Program-made: the position numbers and the translations under genes
Notes under the pieces: generated by a model
Databases searched by the model: none
The model's input: the letters and a program-made list of their open reading frames with translations, nothing else
Told to the model about the DNA's origin: nothing
NCBI RefSeq assembly: GCF_013391415.1
Contig: NZ_JACAXB010000019.1
Location: 1-64,000 of the forward strand
Direction of reading: 5' to 3'
Source: Aquitalea sp. LB_tupeE
GTDB lineage: Bacteria > Pseudomonadota > Gammaproteobacteria > Burkholderiales > Chromobacteriaceae
DNA: 64,000 nt
Shown: piece by piece, positions 38,125 to 46,185 of the stretch
Layout: every line of letters begins with the position of its first letter
Numbering within the stretch: position 1 is the stretch's first letter

Positions 38125-40512
38125 ATGGCAGAGAACTACGTCATCTGGTTCGAGAAGCTGCGCATGACTGACGTTGAACAGGTAGGCGGCAAGAATGCCT
38201 CCCTGGGCGAAATGATCAGCCAATTGGCAGGCTCGGGCGTCCGAGTCCCCGGTGGTTTTGCGACTACTGCGGATGCCTACCGTGATTTCCTCCAGCACAA
38301 TGGCCTGGCTGACAAGATCAGCGCCGCGCTGTCCAAACTGGACATCGACGACGTGACCGAGTTGGCCCGCGTTGGCAAGGAAATCCGCCAGTGGATTATC
38401 GATACCCCTTTCCCGGCCAAGCTTGATGAAGATATCAAGACTGCCTGGGACAAGATGGTCGCCGATTCCGGTGGTGCAGATATTTCCGTAGCAGTCCGTT
38501 CTTCCGCAACCGCAGAAGACCTTCCCGATGCCTCGTTCGCAGGCCAGCAAGAAACCTTCCTGAACATTCGTGGCCTTGAAAACGTCAAGGATGCCATGAA
38601 GCATGTTTTTGCTTCCCTGTATAACGACCGCGCCATTTCCTACCGCGTACACAAAGGCTTTGCCCACGACGTTGTGGCCCTGTCCGCCGGTGTACAGCGC
38701 ATGGTGCGTTCCGACACGGGCGCTGCTGGTGTGATGTTCACCATCGACACCGAATCCGGCTTTGAAGACGTGGTGTTCATCACCGCTTCCTACGGCTTGG
38801 GCGAAACCGTGGTGCAAGGTGCCGTTAACCCTGACGAATTCTACGTACACAAGCCGACCCTGAAGGCAGGTCGTCCGGCTGTGCTGCGCAAGAACATGGG
38901 TTCCAAGCTGATCAAGATGGAATTCACCGATGCTTCCCAGGCTGGCCGTTCGGTCAAGACCGTGGATGTACCGGTAGAACTGCGCAAGCAATTCTCCATC
39001 ACCGACGCTGAAGTGGCCGAGCTGGCTGAATACGCGCTGATCATCGAAAAACATTATGGCCGCCCGATGGACATCGAGTGGGGCCGTGATGGTGGCGATG
39101 GCAAGCTGTACATCCTGCAAGCCCGTCCGGAAACCGTGAAATCGCAGGAAGACCGCAAGGACACCCTGCGCCGCTACCGCCTGAACAGCAAGTCCGCCGT
39201 GCTGTGCGAAGGCCGCGCCATTGGTCAGAAGATTGGCCAGGGCACCGTGCGCACCATCAAGGACGCGTCCGAAATGGACCGCGTGAAGCCGGGCGACGTG
39301 CTGGTAACTGACATGACCGACCCGGACTGGGAACCGGTGATGAAGCGTGCCGCTGCCATTGTCACCAACCGTGGTGGCCGTACCTGTCACGCGGCGATTA
39401 TCGCCCGCGAACTGGGTATCCCGGCCGTGGTGGGTTGTGGCGATGCCACCGATGTACTGTCCGAAGGCATGCAGGTGACTGTGTCCTGCGCCGAAGGCGA
39501 TACCGGCAACATCTACGATGGCCTGCTGGACGTTGAAGTCATCGACCTCGAGCTGGACAAGATGCCGGCTGCTCCGGTCAAGATCATGATGAACGTGGGT
39601 AACCCGGAACTGGCCTTCGACTTCGCGCAGCTGCCGAACGAAGGTGTGGGTCTGGCCCGCATGGAATTCGTGATCAACCGTCAGATCGGTATTCACCCCA
39701 AAGCCCTGCTGGAATTCGACACCCTGCCGGCCGACCTGAAGGCGACCATCAGCGATCGCATCTCCGGTTACGCCAGCCCGGTTGACTTCTACGTGGACAA
39801 GATTGCCGAGGGTGTTGCCACCCTGGCCGCAGCCTTCACCCCGAAAAAGGTCATCGTGCGCATGTCCGACTTCAAGTCGAACGAGTACGCCAACCTGATC
39901 GGCGGTCAGCTGTACGAACCGCACGAAGAAAACCCGATGATCGGTTTCCGTGGCGCAGCGCGCTACGTGGCTGAATCCTTCCGTGACTGTTTCGACCTGG
40001 AATGCCGCGCCATCAAGAAAGTGCGCGACGAGATGGGTCTGGTCAACGTGGAAGTGATGATCCCCTTCGTCCGTACCCTGGCTGAAGCCGAGAAGGTTGT
40101 GGAAATCCTGGCTGCCAATGGTCTGAAGCGTGGCGAAAACGGCCTGCGTCTGATCATGATGTGCGAACTGCCGACCAACGCTGTGCTGGCCGACAAGTTC
40201 CTGCAGTTCTTCGACGGCTTCTCCATTGGCTCCAACGACATGACCCAGCTTACCCTGGGCGTGGACCGCGACTCCGGTGGCCCGATTGCCGCTACCTTCG
40301 ACGAGCGTAACGAAGCCGTGAAAGCCATGCTGCACATGGCCATCCAGGCATGTCGCAAGGCTGGCAAGTATGTCGGCATTTGCGGTCAGGGCCCGTCCGA
40401 TCATCCGGACTTCGCCAAGTGGCTGGTGGAAGAGGGTATCGAAACCGTCTCCCTCAACCCGGACACCGTGGTGGAAACCTGGCTGTACCTGGCACGCGAA
40501 CTGAATGCCTAA
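38125..40512 (+). CDS. ppsA: Phosphoenolpyruvate synthase
   Basis: It converts pyruvate and ATP to PEP, AMP and phosphate in gluconeogenesis. The 795-residue protein (E. coli 792) has the N-terminal ATP-grasp domain ([31 protein letters not shown]), the swivelling domain with the phosphorylated His in [15 protein letters not shown], and the C-terminal PEP-binding barrel ([26 protein letters not shown]). The ATG at 38125 has AGGAAG upstream. A strong terminator follows. Confidence 0.97.
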   Translation: MAENYVIWFEKLRMTDVEQVGGKNASLGEMISQLAGSGVRVPGGFATTADAYRDFLQHNGLADKISAALSKLDIDDVTELARVGKEIRQWIIDTPFPAKLDEDIKTAWDKMVADSGGADISVAVRSSATAEDLPDASFAGQQETFLNIRGLENVKDAMKHVFASLYNDRAISYRVHKGFAHDVVALSAGVQRMVRSDTGAAGVMFTIDTESGFEDVVFITASYGLGETVVQGAVNPDEFYVHKPTLKAGRPAVLRKNMGSKLIKMEFTDASQAGRSVKTVDVPVELRKQFSITDAEVAELAEYALIIEKHYGRPMDIEWGRDGGDGKLYILQARPETVKSQEDRKDTLRRYRLNSKSAVLCEGRAIGQKIGQGTVRTIKDASEMDRVKPGDVLVTDMTDPDWEPVMKRAAAIVTNRGGRTCHAAIIARELGIPAVVGCGDATDVLSEGMQVTVSCAEGDTGNIYDGLLDVEVIDLELDKMPAAPVKIMMNVGNPELAFDFAQLPNEGVGLARMEFVINRQIGIHPKALLEFDTLPADLKATISDRISGYASPVDFYVDKIAEGVATLAAAFTPKKVIVRMSDFKSNEYANLIGGQLYEPHEENPMIGFRGAARYVAESFRDCFDLECRAIKKVRDEMGLVNVEVMIPFVRTLAEAEKVVEILAANGLKRGENGLRLIMMCELPTNAVLADKFLQFFDGFSIGSNDMTQLTLGVDRDSGGPIAATFDERNEAVKAMLHMAIQACRKAGKYVGICGQGPSDHPDFAKWLVEEGIETVSLNPDTVVETWLYLARELNA

Positions 40513-40534
40513 ACCGGCATCTGCCGGTTAAGCA

Positions 40535-40563
40535 AAAACCGCCCTTTCGAGGGCGGTTTTTTT
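40535..40563 (+). terminator. Terminator of ppsA
   Basis: A stem of AAAACCGCCCT and AGGGCGGTTTT around a TTCG loop runs into a T tract. Confidence 0.92.
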
Positions 40564-40618
40564 ATGGGTGATCAGGTTGCGGGGGATTGATCTAAAGGCT
40601 AGGTAAGCTGATGGCTGC

Positions 40619-40650
40619 TTTAAGCATGGCTTAAGCTCATCAGACTTAAA
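40619..40650 (+). promoter_or_regulatory. PmrA/QseB-like box upstream of the YgiW-family gene
   Basis: TTTAAG (40619–40624), CATGG, CTTAAG (40630–40635) exactly fits the YTTAAK-N5-YTTAAK pattern bound by PmrA and QseB. A third half-site, CTTAAA, is at 40645–40650. It lies about 50 bp upstream of the gene. Confidence 0.55.
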
Positions 40651-40686
40651 TGGTGGGGCACTTCCCCATTACAAAAGGACCTAATC

Positions 40687-41031
40687 ATGAAAAAAACTCT
40701 CTCCATGCTGAGTATCGCTGCTCTCCTGCCACTGAGCGCTCATGCCGAATTTATCGGTGACGGAAGCACTCCGGCCATTACTACCGTTGCCAAGGCACTG
40801 CAGGCCGCTGACGACAGCCGTGTCATGCTGGAGGGCAATATCGTCCGCCAGATTGATCACAAGCATTACGAGTTTAAGGATGCCAGTGGTTCGGCAAAAG
40901 TAGAAATTGACAGCAAGTATCTCCCGGCTGAAAAGTTTACCGCGCAAAGCAAAGTTCGTTTGCAAGGCAAGGTAGACAAGGAATTTACCGGCAGCAAGAT
41001 TGATGTCAAACAGGTAGAAATCCTCAAATAG
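40687..41031 (+). CDS. YgiW/BOF family periplasmic protein
   Basis: A 114-residue precursor with a Sec signal peptide (cleavage at SAHA/EF) and a bacterial OB-fold (BOF) domain: ALQAADDSRVMLEGNIVRQI, HYEFKDASGSAKVEID, VRLQGKVDKEF. Members include YgiW/VisP and YdeI, linked to stress and antimicrobial peptide tolerance. AAAGGA lies seven bases upstream. The gene stands alone; no two-component genes are adjacent. Confidence 0.9.
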   Translation: MKKTLSMLSIAALLPLSAHAEFIGDGSTPAITTVAKALQAADDSRVMLEGNIVRQIDHKHYEFKDASGSAKVEIDSKYLPAEKFTAQSKVRLQGKVDKEFTGSKIDVKQVEILK

Positions 41032-41050
41032 CTCGACTGAGGCTGTGTAG

Positions 41051-41088
41051 GTCAGGAAAAACCGGACGATGGTCCGGTTTTTCCTGAC
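41051..41088. terminator. Bidirectional terminator shared by the ygiW-like and tolC-like genes
   Basis: A perfect 17-bp inverted repeat with a GATG loop has five A residues in the left arm and five T residues in the right arm. It lies between convergent genes, and the last 12 codons of the tolC-like gene are inside it. Confidence 0.92.
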
Positions 41089-42536
41089 CGTATATTCATT
41101 GGTATTGATTTCACATCATGCAGCCGTAATTTCCCTGCCTCAGCCAACAAGCGTAACTGTGCCGAACGCCATTCTGCCAAGGTCCGTACCCGCTCCTGTC
41201 GTGCATCGGCCAAACCAGCCTGCGCATTGAGAATTTCCTGTGTGTCAGCCAGACCCATGGCGTATTTGCGCTGCATGGCCTGCATGGTTTCCTCTGCAAT
41301 ACGCAGCAGTCGGCCCGAGGCTTCCAGGGTGTGCAAGGAGGCCGTGGCTTCACTGTAGGTTTGACTGATGTCATGCAGCACCTGATTCCGGGTTTCCTGC
41401 CATTGCGCTTCTTTCTGGGCGATCTGTGCCAGTGCCCCTTGTTGCTTGTAGTGTCGGCCAAAGCCTTCAAACAGCGGGATGCTCAATGTCAGGCCGGTGA
41501 CCGATTCGCGGGACTGCCTGGCGCTCAGTTCCTGATTGGGCCGTCCATTCAGGTAGCGGCTATGGCTGAAGTCCAGTACCGGCAGGCCATCTGCGCGCGT
41601 GGCCTTGTATTGTTCCTTCGCGGCCTGCCACTGCGCATAGGCCGCCACAATGGCCGGGTGCTGTTCGCTGGCGAGTGCCAGCCAGGTGTTCAGGTCTTTC
41701 TGGATCAACTGATAACGACTGACATCAGCAGCCTGTATGCGTGGTATTTGCATCCGGTGTTGTGGCAAACCCAATTGCAAGGCTAGCGCCAGGCTTGTCT
41801 TGTCTGCATGGGCAGTGGCGCGCGCCAGTTCCAGCTCAGCCTTGGCCAAGGCTGTTGCCGCTTGCAAGCTATCGGTATGCGCCGCCAGCCCTTGCGCTTC
41901 GCGCCGTTTGGTCATGGTCAGAATCTCTTGTGCAATATTTTTGCCTTCCGCACGCGCCTCGCGTTCGGCTTGAGCGGATTGGGCGGAAAAGAACAGTGCA
42001 ATCACATCCCGCATGATTTTTTGAACGATGGCATCCCGGCTGGCAAGAGCTGCGCTCAGCATATGGTCGGCCGCCTGCAGCCTGGCTTCCCTGCCACCAA
42101 AATCCAGCAGTCGCCAGGTCAGGCTGGCGTAACGACTATCGGTGGTAATACTGGTATCCATCTGGCGGCTTGAGGCAGGATAGCGGGATTGCTGTTGCTG
42201 ACGGCTGATGCCTGCGCTGATGTTCGGCAAGTAGGCGGCACGTGCTTCCCCCCGTTGTGCACTGTATTGGCGGATAGAGGCCCATGCATCCTGCGATTGC
42301 GGATTAAAACACAGTGCCATATCCAGTGCCGTGGCCAGGCTGATGATTGTTGCAGTGTTGTCCTGCGCGAGCTGGCAAGGCGGGCCATTTTCACCGACAG
42401 TCTCCAGCAGGGGCGGGCTGGCCAATAACGGGTCTGACAGCCAGCTTGGCCTGCTGATGTCTGCCATGGCAGATGCCATCGCTAAGACAAGGCAGCTCAA
42501 AGCAAGCAGTACATGCGTACGGATATTAGCGTTCAC
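41052..42536 (-). CDS. TolC-family outer membrane channel of a type I secretion system
   Basis: A 494-residue outer membrane efflux protein expected to form the exit duct for the RTX protein. A signal peptide ends near ASAMA. Two OEP repeats follow, with helical segments such as RLLDFGGREARLQAADHML and GLTLSIPLFEGFGRHY. The start is GTG at 42536 with AGGAGT six bases upstream, inside the end of the hlyD-like gene (11-bp overlap). The C-terminal residues are encoded by the terminator hairpin. Confidence 0.9.
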   Translation of the reverse strand: MNANIRTHVLLALSCLVLAMASAMADISRPSWLSDPLLASPPLLETVGENGPPCQLAQDNTATIISLATALDMALCFNPQSQDAWASIRQYSAQRGEARAAYLPNISAGISRQQQQSRYPASSRQMDTSITTDSRYASLTWRLLDFGGREARLQAADHMLSAALASRDAIVQKIMRDVIALFFSAQSAQAEREARAEGKNIAQEILTMTKRREAQGLAAHTDSLQAATALAKAELELARATAHADKTSLALALQLGLPQHRMQIPRIQAADVSRYQLIQKDLNTWLALASEQHPAIVAAYAQWQAAKEQYKATRADGLPVLDFSHSRYLNGRPNQELSARQSRESVTGLTLSIPLFEGFGRHYKQQGALAQIAQKEAQWQETRNQVLHDISQTYSEATASLHTLEASGRLLRIAEETMQAMQRKYAMGLADTQEILNAQAGLADARQERVRTLAEWRSAQLRLLAEAGKLRLHDVKSIPMNIRSGKTGPSSGFS

Positions 42537-43869
42537 GCAAGGACTCCTGCTGGTGGCGAAGCAGGGGAGATAGCAGATATTCAATCACGCGGCGGTTGCC
42601 GGTTTTGATATCCACGTTGACTGCCATGCCGGGGGTGAGCGCCTGTTTTCTGTCGTCAACGAACAGGCTATCCCGGTCCAGCGTGATTTTGCTGGAGTAG
42701 AGCAGCCCACGCTTTTCATCCTGAATGGCATCGTGGGAGACATGACTGACTTGTGCCGGAATGGTCCCATATTTGGTGTATTCAAAAGCATCAATCTTGA
42801 CGGCGGCCATCTGGCCGACACGCACAAAGCCAATATCCTTGTTCTCGATAAATGCTTCCACTTCCACGGCAGAATGCCGGGGGACAATCTGCATCAGGGG
42901 CTGCGCGGCCGGGACGACGCCCCCTACCGTATGCACAGTGAGTTGTTGGACCGTGCCATCAACAGGGGCGGTCAATTTTAGTAACTGACTGCGCGAACCG
43001 GCACGGCGGGCATCCTGCCCGGAAGCAATCACGATCTTGTTGCCTTCGGTGATGGCGTCGTAGGCCTCTTTACGGGTTTGGGCAATCAAGGCGGTACGCT
43101 GATTGCGCGCATCTGCCAGCTGCCCTGCCAGATCAATCCGCGCCTGCTCCTTTTCCATCCAGGCATGGCGGGAGACGGTGTTGTCCTGTGCCAGGATCTT
43201 GTAATCCTGTTCGCGCTGTGTCGCCAACGGTAGGGCGGCGGCAAAGCGGGCGATATCACTCTCCAGGCGCTGAAGCTTGGCGCGGAAGTCCTGGTATTGA
43301 CTGTCCAGTTGTTGCCGGGCTGTGCGCCATTGCTGTGCTGGGATGTCATTGTTATCTGGCAGGCGTGGAGGACGATGCTGGTCCAGAGCCTCAATCAGGG
43401 CTTGTGCACGGGCCACTTGGAGGCGTGCCTGTAGCAGGGCGTCTGCAGCTTTGTCGTATTCGGCATCACTGCCGGTGGCATCCAGCTCGACCAGGACCTC
43501 GCCTGCCCGTACGCTTTGTCCTTCTTTCACATGCAAGGCTTTGACGCTGGCCACATCGACCGAGGCAATCGTTTTGATGCGTGCTGACGGAATGATCTTG
43601 CCCGTGGCGGTGACGATAATGTCGATACGACCAAAGCAGGCCCATACTATCGCCACCAGTAGCAAACCCATCAGTACTCTGGCACTCAGCCGCAAGCTGG
43701 CCGAGTCGGGAGTCTCCCGTAATGCCAGTCCGGCGGGCAAAAACTCCGCCTCTTGCTTGTTGAAGAAGTCGGTTTTCAGAGTATTGCGGATACGCCAGAA
43801 ATGCCGGAAAACCACAGCATAACGGCGCAACAGGTCAAACCCGGCCTGTAGCCGGTGACGCAAGCTCAT
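42526..43869 (-). CDS. HlyD-family membrane fusion protein (type I secretion)
   Basis: The periplasmic adaptor linking the ABC exporter to the TolC channel. The 447-residue protein has a cytoplasmic N-terminus, one membrane helix at about 66–85, a lipoyl-like half motif (VKEGQSVRAGEVLVELDATG), a long coiled-coil hairpin (about 125–290), the second lipoyl half (LKLTAPVDGTVQQL) and a beta-barrel C-terminus with VEAFIENKDIGFVRVGQ. It overlaps the hlyB-like gene by ATGA. Confidence 0.92.
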   Translation of the reverse strand: MSLRHRLQAGFDLLRRYAVVFRHFWRIRNTLKTDFFNKQEAEFLPAGLALRETPDSASLRLSARVLMGLLLVAIVWACFGRIDIIVTATGKIIPSARIKTIASVDVASVKALHVKEGQSVRAGEVLVELDATGSDAEYDKAADALLQARLQVARAQALIEALDQHRPPRLPDNNDIPAQQWRTARQQLDSQYQDFRAKLQRLESDIARFAAALPLATQREQDYKILAQDNTVSRHAWMEKEQARIDLAGQLADARNQRTALIAQTRKEAYDAITEGNKIVIASGQDARRAGSRSQLLKLTAPVDGTVQQLTVHTVGGVVPAAQPLMQIVPRHSAVEVEAFIENKDIGFVRVGQMAAVKIDAFEYTKYGTIPAQVSHVSHDAIQDEKRGLLYSSKITLDRDSLFVDDRKQALTPGMAVNVDIKTGNRRVIEYLLSPLLRHQQESLRER

Positions 43870-46067
43870 GCCTGCTCCAGAGGATCAAGCTTGCCATGTG
43901 CGATTGGGCTGACTGCCGCTTGTCCTTGCAGCGTTTGCAAATGGCGATAAATGCCATTGGGCCGTTGCATCAATTGGGTGTGACTGCCGGATTCGGCAAT
44001 CTGCCCCTTTTCCATCACGACGATCCGGGTTGCATCCCGCACTGCCGACAAGCGATGCGCAATAATCAATACGGTACGACCGGCGGCAATCCGTCTCATA
44101 TTGTCCTGAATGATTTTTTCCGATTCGTAATCCAGTGCACTGGTCGCTTCGTCAAAAATCAGAATGCGTGGGTCAAGTAATAAAGCCCGTGCAATGGCAA
44201 TGCGTTGCCGCTGTCCGCCAGACAAGCCGGCACCCTGTTCGCCAACCAGGGTGTCATAGGCCTCCGGCAATTCACAGATAAAATCGTGCGCGCCAGCCAG
44301 TTTGGCTACCTGAATAATTTTCTCAATTGGAGCGGCAGGGTCGGTCAGCGCAATATTGTCGCGAATTGAACGGGAAAATAAGGTGTTCTCTTGTAAAACC
44401 ACCCCGATTTGTTGACGCAAGGAGGCCGTGTCCACAATCGCAATATCCTGACCATCCACCGTCACCCGGCCCCGGTCCGGTACATACAGCCGCTGTACCA
44501 GTTTGCTCAAGGTGCTTTTACCTGACCCGGAGCGACCGACAATGCCAATCACCTCACCCGGCTTGATTTCCAGAGATACGCCACGCAATACATCGCTGGC
44601 ATCGGGGCGGTAGCGAAAGGACACCTGATCAAAACCAATGGCACCGGCAATGCGCGGAATGCGGGTTTTATGGCCCTCCACTTCGGTATGGGTATTCAGA
44701 ATATCGCCCAGCCGCTGCATGGAAATGCCCACTTGCTGGAAGTCATTCCATAATTGCGCCAGGCGCAGAATAGGTGCAGATACCTGGCCGGCCAGCATAT
44801 TGAATGCCACCAGCTCGCCCACCGTCATTTTGCTATCCAGCACTTGTAAGGCCCCCAGCCACATGATGCCGGCTGTCACCAGCTTGCTGACCAGGCTGAC
44901 ACCGCCACTGGCCACCAGACCCACATTGGTGGTGGATAGCCCTGCTGCCACATAAGCTGCCAGCTGCTTGTCCCACTTCTGCCGCCAGCGCGGCTCCACC
45001 GCCATGGATTTGATGGTGTCTATGCCGGTGAGGGTTTCCACCAGAAATGACTGGTTCTCGGCACTCTTATTGAATTTGTCATTCAGCTTGGCACGCAGGA
45101 TAGGGGTAAAAACAAAGGACAGCAGCAGATAGACCGGAATCGACGCCAGAACAATCATGGTGAGTGGCACGCTGTACCACAGCATCACCAGTAAAAACAC
45201 AAAAGAGAACACCATATCCAGCACCAGAGTCATGGCATTGCCGGTGAGAAAGGAGCGGATATTTTCCAGTTCTCGAATACGCGCCACCGAATCCCCAGTG
45301 CGTCTTGCCTGAAAGTAGGCCACAGGCAAGGACAACAAATGGTCAAATAGCCGGGCACCCAGTTCCACATCAATCTTGCTGCTGGTATTGGCAAATACTG
45401 CAGTGCGAATACCGCTGAGCAAGGCATCAAACAAGGTGGCCACAATCAGGCCGATGGCAATCACGTTCAGCGTGGTCATGGCATGGTTTACCAGCACCTT
45501 GTCCATCACCACTTGAAAGAACAAGGGGGTGATCAGGCCAATCACCTGCAGCGCCAGTGAAATCAGCAACACCTCGCCCAAGGACTTGCGATACTTCACC
45601 ACGGCCGGGATAAACCAGGTGAAATCAAATTTCGCCATGGCCCCGGCAAAGCTGGCGCGGCTGGTAAATAAAATCAATTCGCCAGTCCAGCGTGTCAGTA
45701 AATCCGGCAAGCTCAATACTTGCGGCGGCTGGCCGGGTTGTTGAATCAGCACCCGCCAGGGCTCATGGGTGGTATCCACCTTACCCATGATAAAAAAGCC
45801 GCCATCCCGCCATATTCCCATGGCTGGCAAGGGCGCACGTTCCAGCCGCGCCATGTCTTGTTGAATACATTTGGCAGTCAGCCCCAACTTGCGTGCTGCC
45901 AGCAACAGGGTTTGTACTGAAAACGGCGCACTGCCAAATTGGTGGTTCAACTGTGCTGCATCCGCTGCGATGCCGTGTAATTGGGCCATCAGAATCAAAC
46001 AGTGCAGGCCGCTGTCGGGCTGGCCGGTGTAGGTAGAGTCAGATTGCGTGGAAGAGGGCGTAGACAT
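43866..46067 (-). CDS. HlyB-family type I secretion ABC transporter
   Basis: A 733-residue exporter subunit combining three parts. An N-terminal C39-like domain (about 15–135) lacks the catalytic Cys, as in HlyB, so it should recognise the substrate without cleaving it. Membrane helices occupy about 145–440. The nucleotide-binding domain has Walker A GRSGSGKST, signature LSGGQRQRIAIARA and Walker B ILIFDEATSALD. The start at 46067 has only a weak GGTG ribosome binding site before a run of T residues. It follows the RTX gene by 118 bp. Confidence 0.94.
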   Translation of the reverse strand: MSTPSSTQSDSTYTGQPDSGLHCLILMAQLHGIAADAAQLNHQFGSAPFSVQTLLLAARKLGLTAKCIQQDMARLERAPLPAMGIWRDGGFFIMGKVDTTHEPWRVLIQQPGQPPQVLSLPDLLTRWTGELILFTSRASFAGAMAKFDFTWFIPAVVKYRKSLGEVLLISLALQVIGLITPLFFQVVMDKVLVNHAMTTLNVIAIGLIVATLFDALLSGIRTAVFANTSSKIDVELGARLFDHLLSLPVAYFQARRTGDSVARIRELENIRSFLTGNAMTLVLDMVFSFVFLLVMLWYSVPLTMIVLASIPVYLLLSFVFTPILRAKLNDKFNKSAENQSFLVETLTGIDTIKSMAVEPRWRQKWDKQLAAYVAAGLSTTNVGLVASGGVSLVSKLVTAGIMWLGALQVLDSKMTVGELVAFNMLAGQVSAPILRLAQLWNDFQQVGISMQRLGDILNTHTEVEGHKTRIPRIAGAIGFDQVSFRYRPDASDVLRGVSLEIKPGEVIGIVGRSGSGKSTLSKLVQRLYVPDRGRVTVDGQDIAIVDTASLRQQIGVVLQENTLFSRSIRDNIALTDPAAPIEKIIQVAKLAGAHDFICELPEAYDTLVGEQGAGLSGGQRQRIAIARALLLDPRILIFDEATSALDYESEKIIQDNMRRIAAGRTVLIIAHRLSAVRDATRIVVMEKGQIAESGSHTQLMQRPNGIYRHLQTLQGQAAVSPIAHGKLDPLEQA

Positions 46068-46095
46068 GAAAAAAACACCATAACAAACAGGGTAT

Positions 46096-46115
46096 GATGG
46101 TGCTGAATCACCATC
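46096..46115 (-). promoter_or_regulatory. Hairpin between the RTX gene and the exporter genes
   Basis: A perfect 7-bp stem (GATGGTG / CACCATC) with a 6-base loop lies between the RTX stop and the hlyB-like start, with a T-rich stretch some 20 bases later. It could reduce read-through so that the exporter is made at lower levels than its substrate, or stabilise the upstream mRNA. Confidence 0.35.
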
Positions 46116-46185
46116 CAGAATGAGCGCAATACAGGCAGCAAGCATGGCTTGCCACCTGACTGTTCAACAAAGAGAGCTGACTGGA

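Noticed and set aside
43866-46067. Active bacteriocin-processing C39 peptidase in the exporter
   Set aside because: The N-terminal domain has the C39 fold pattern but lacks the catalytic Cys-Gly motif, and the substrate has a C-terminal RTX signal rather than a double-glycine leader.
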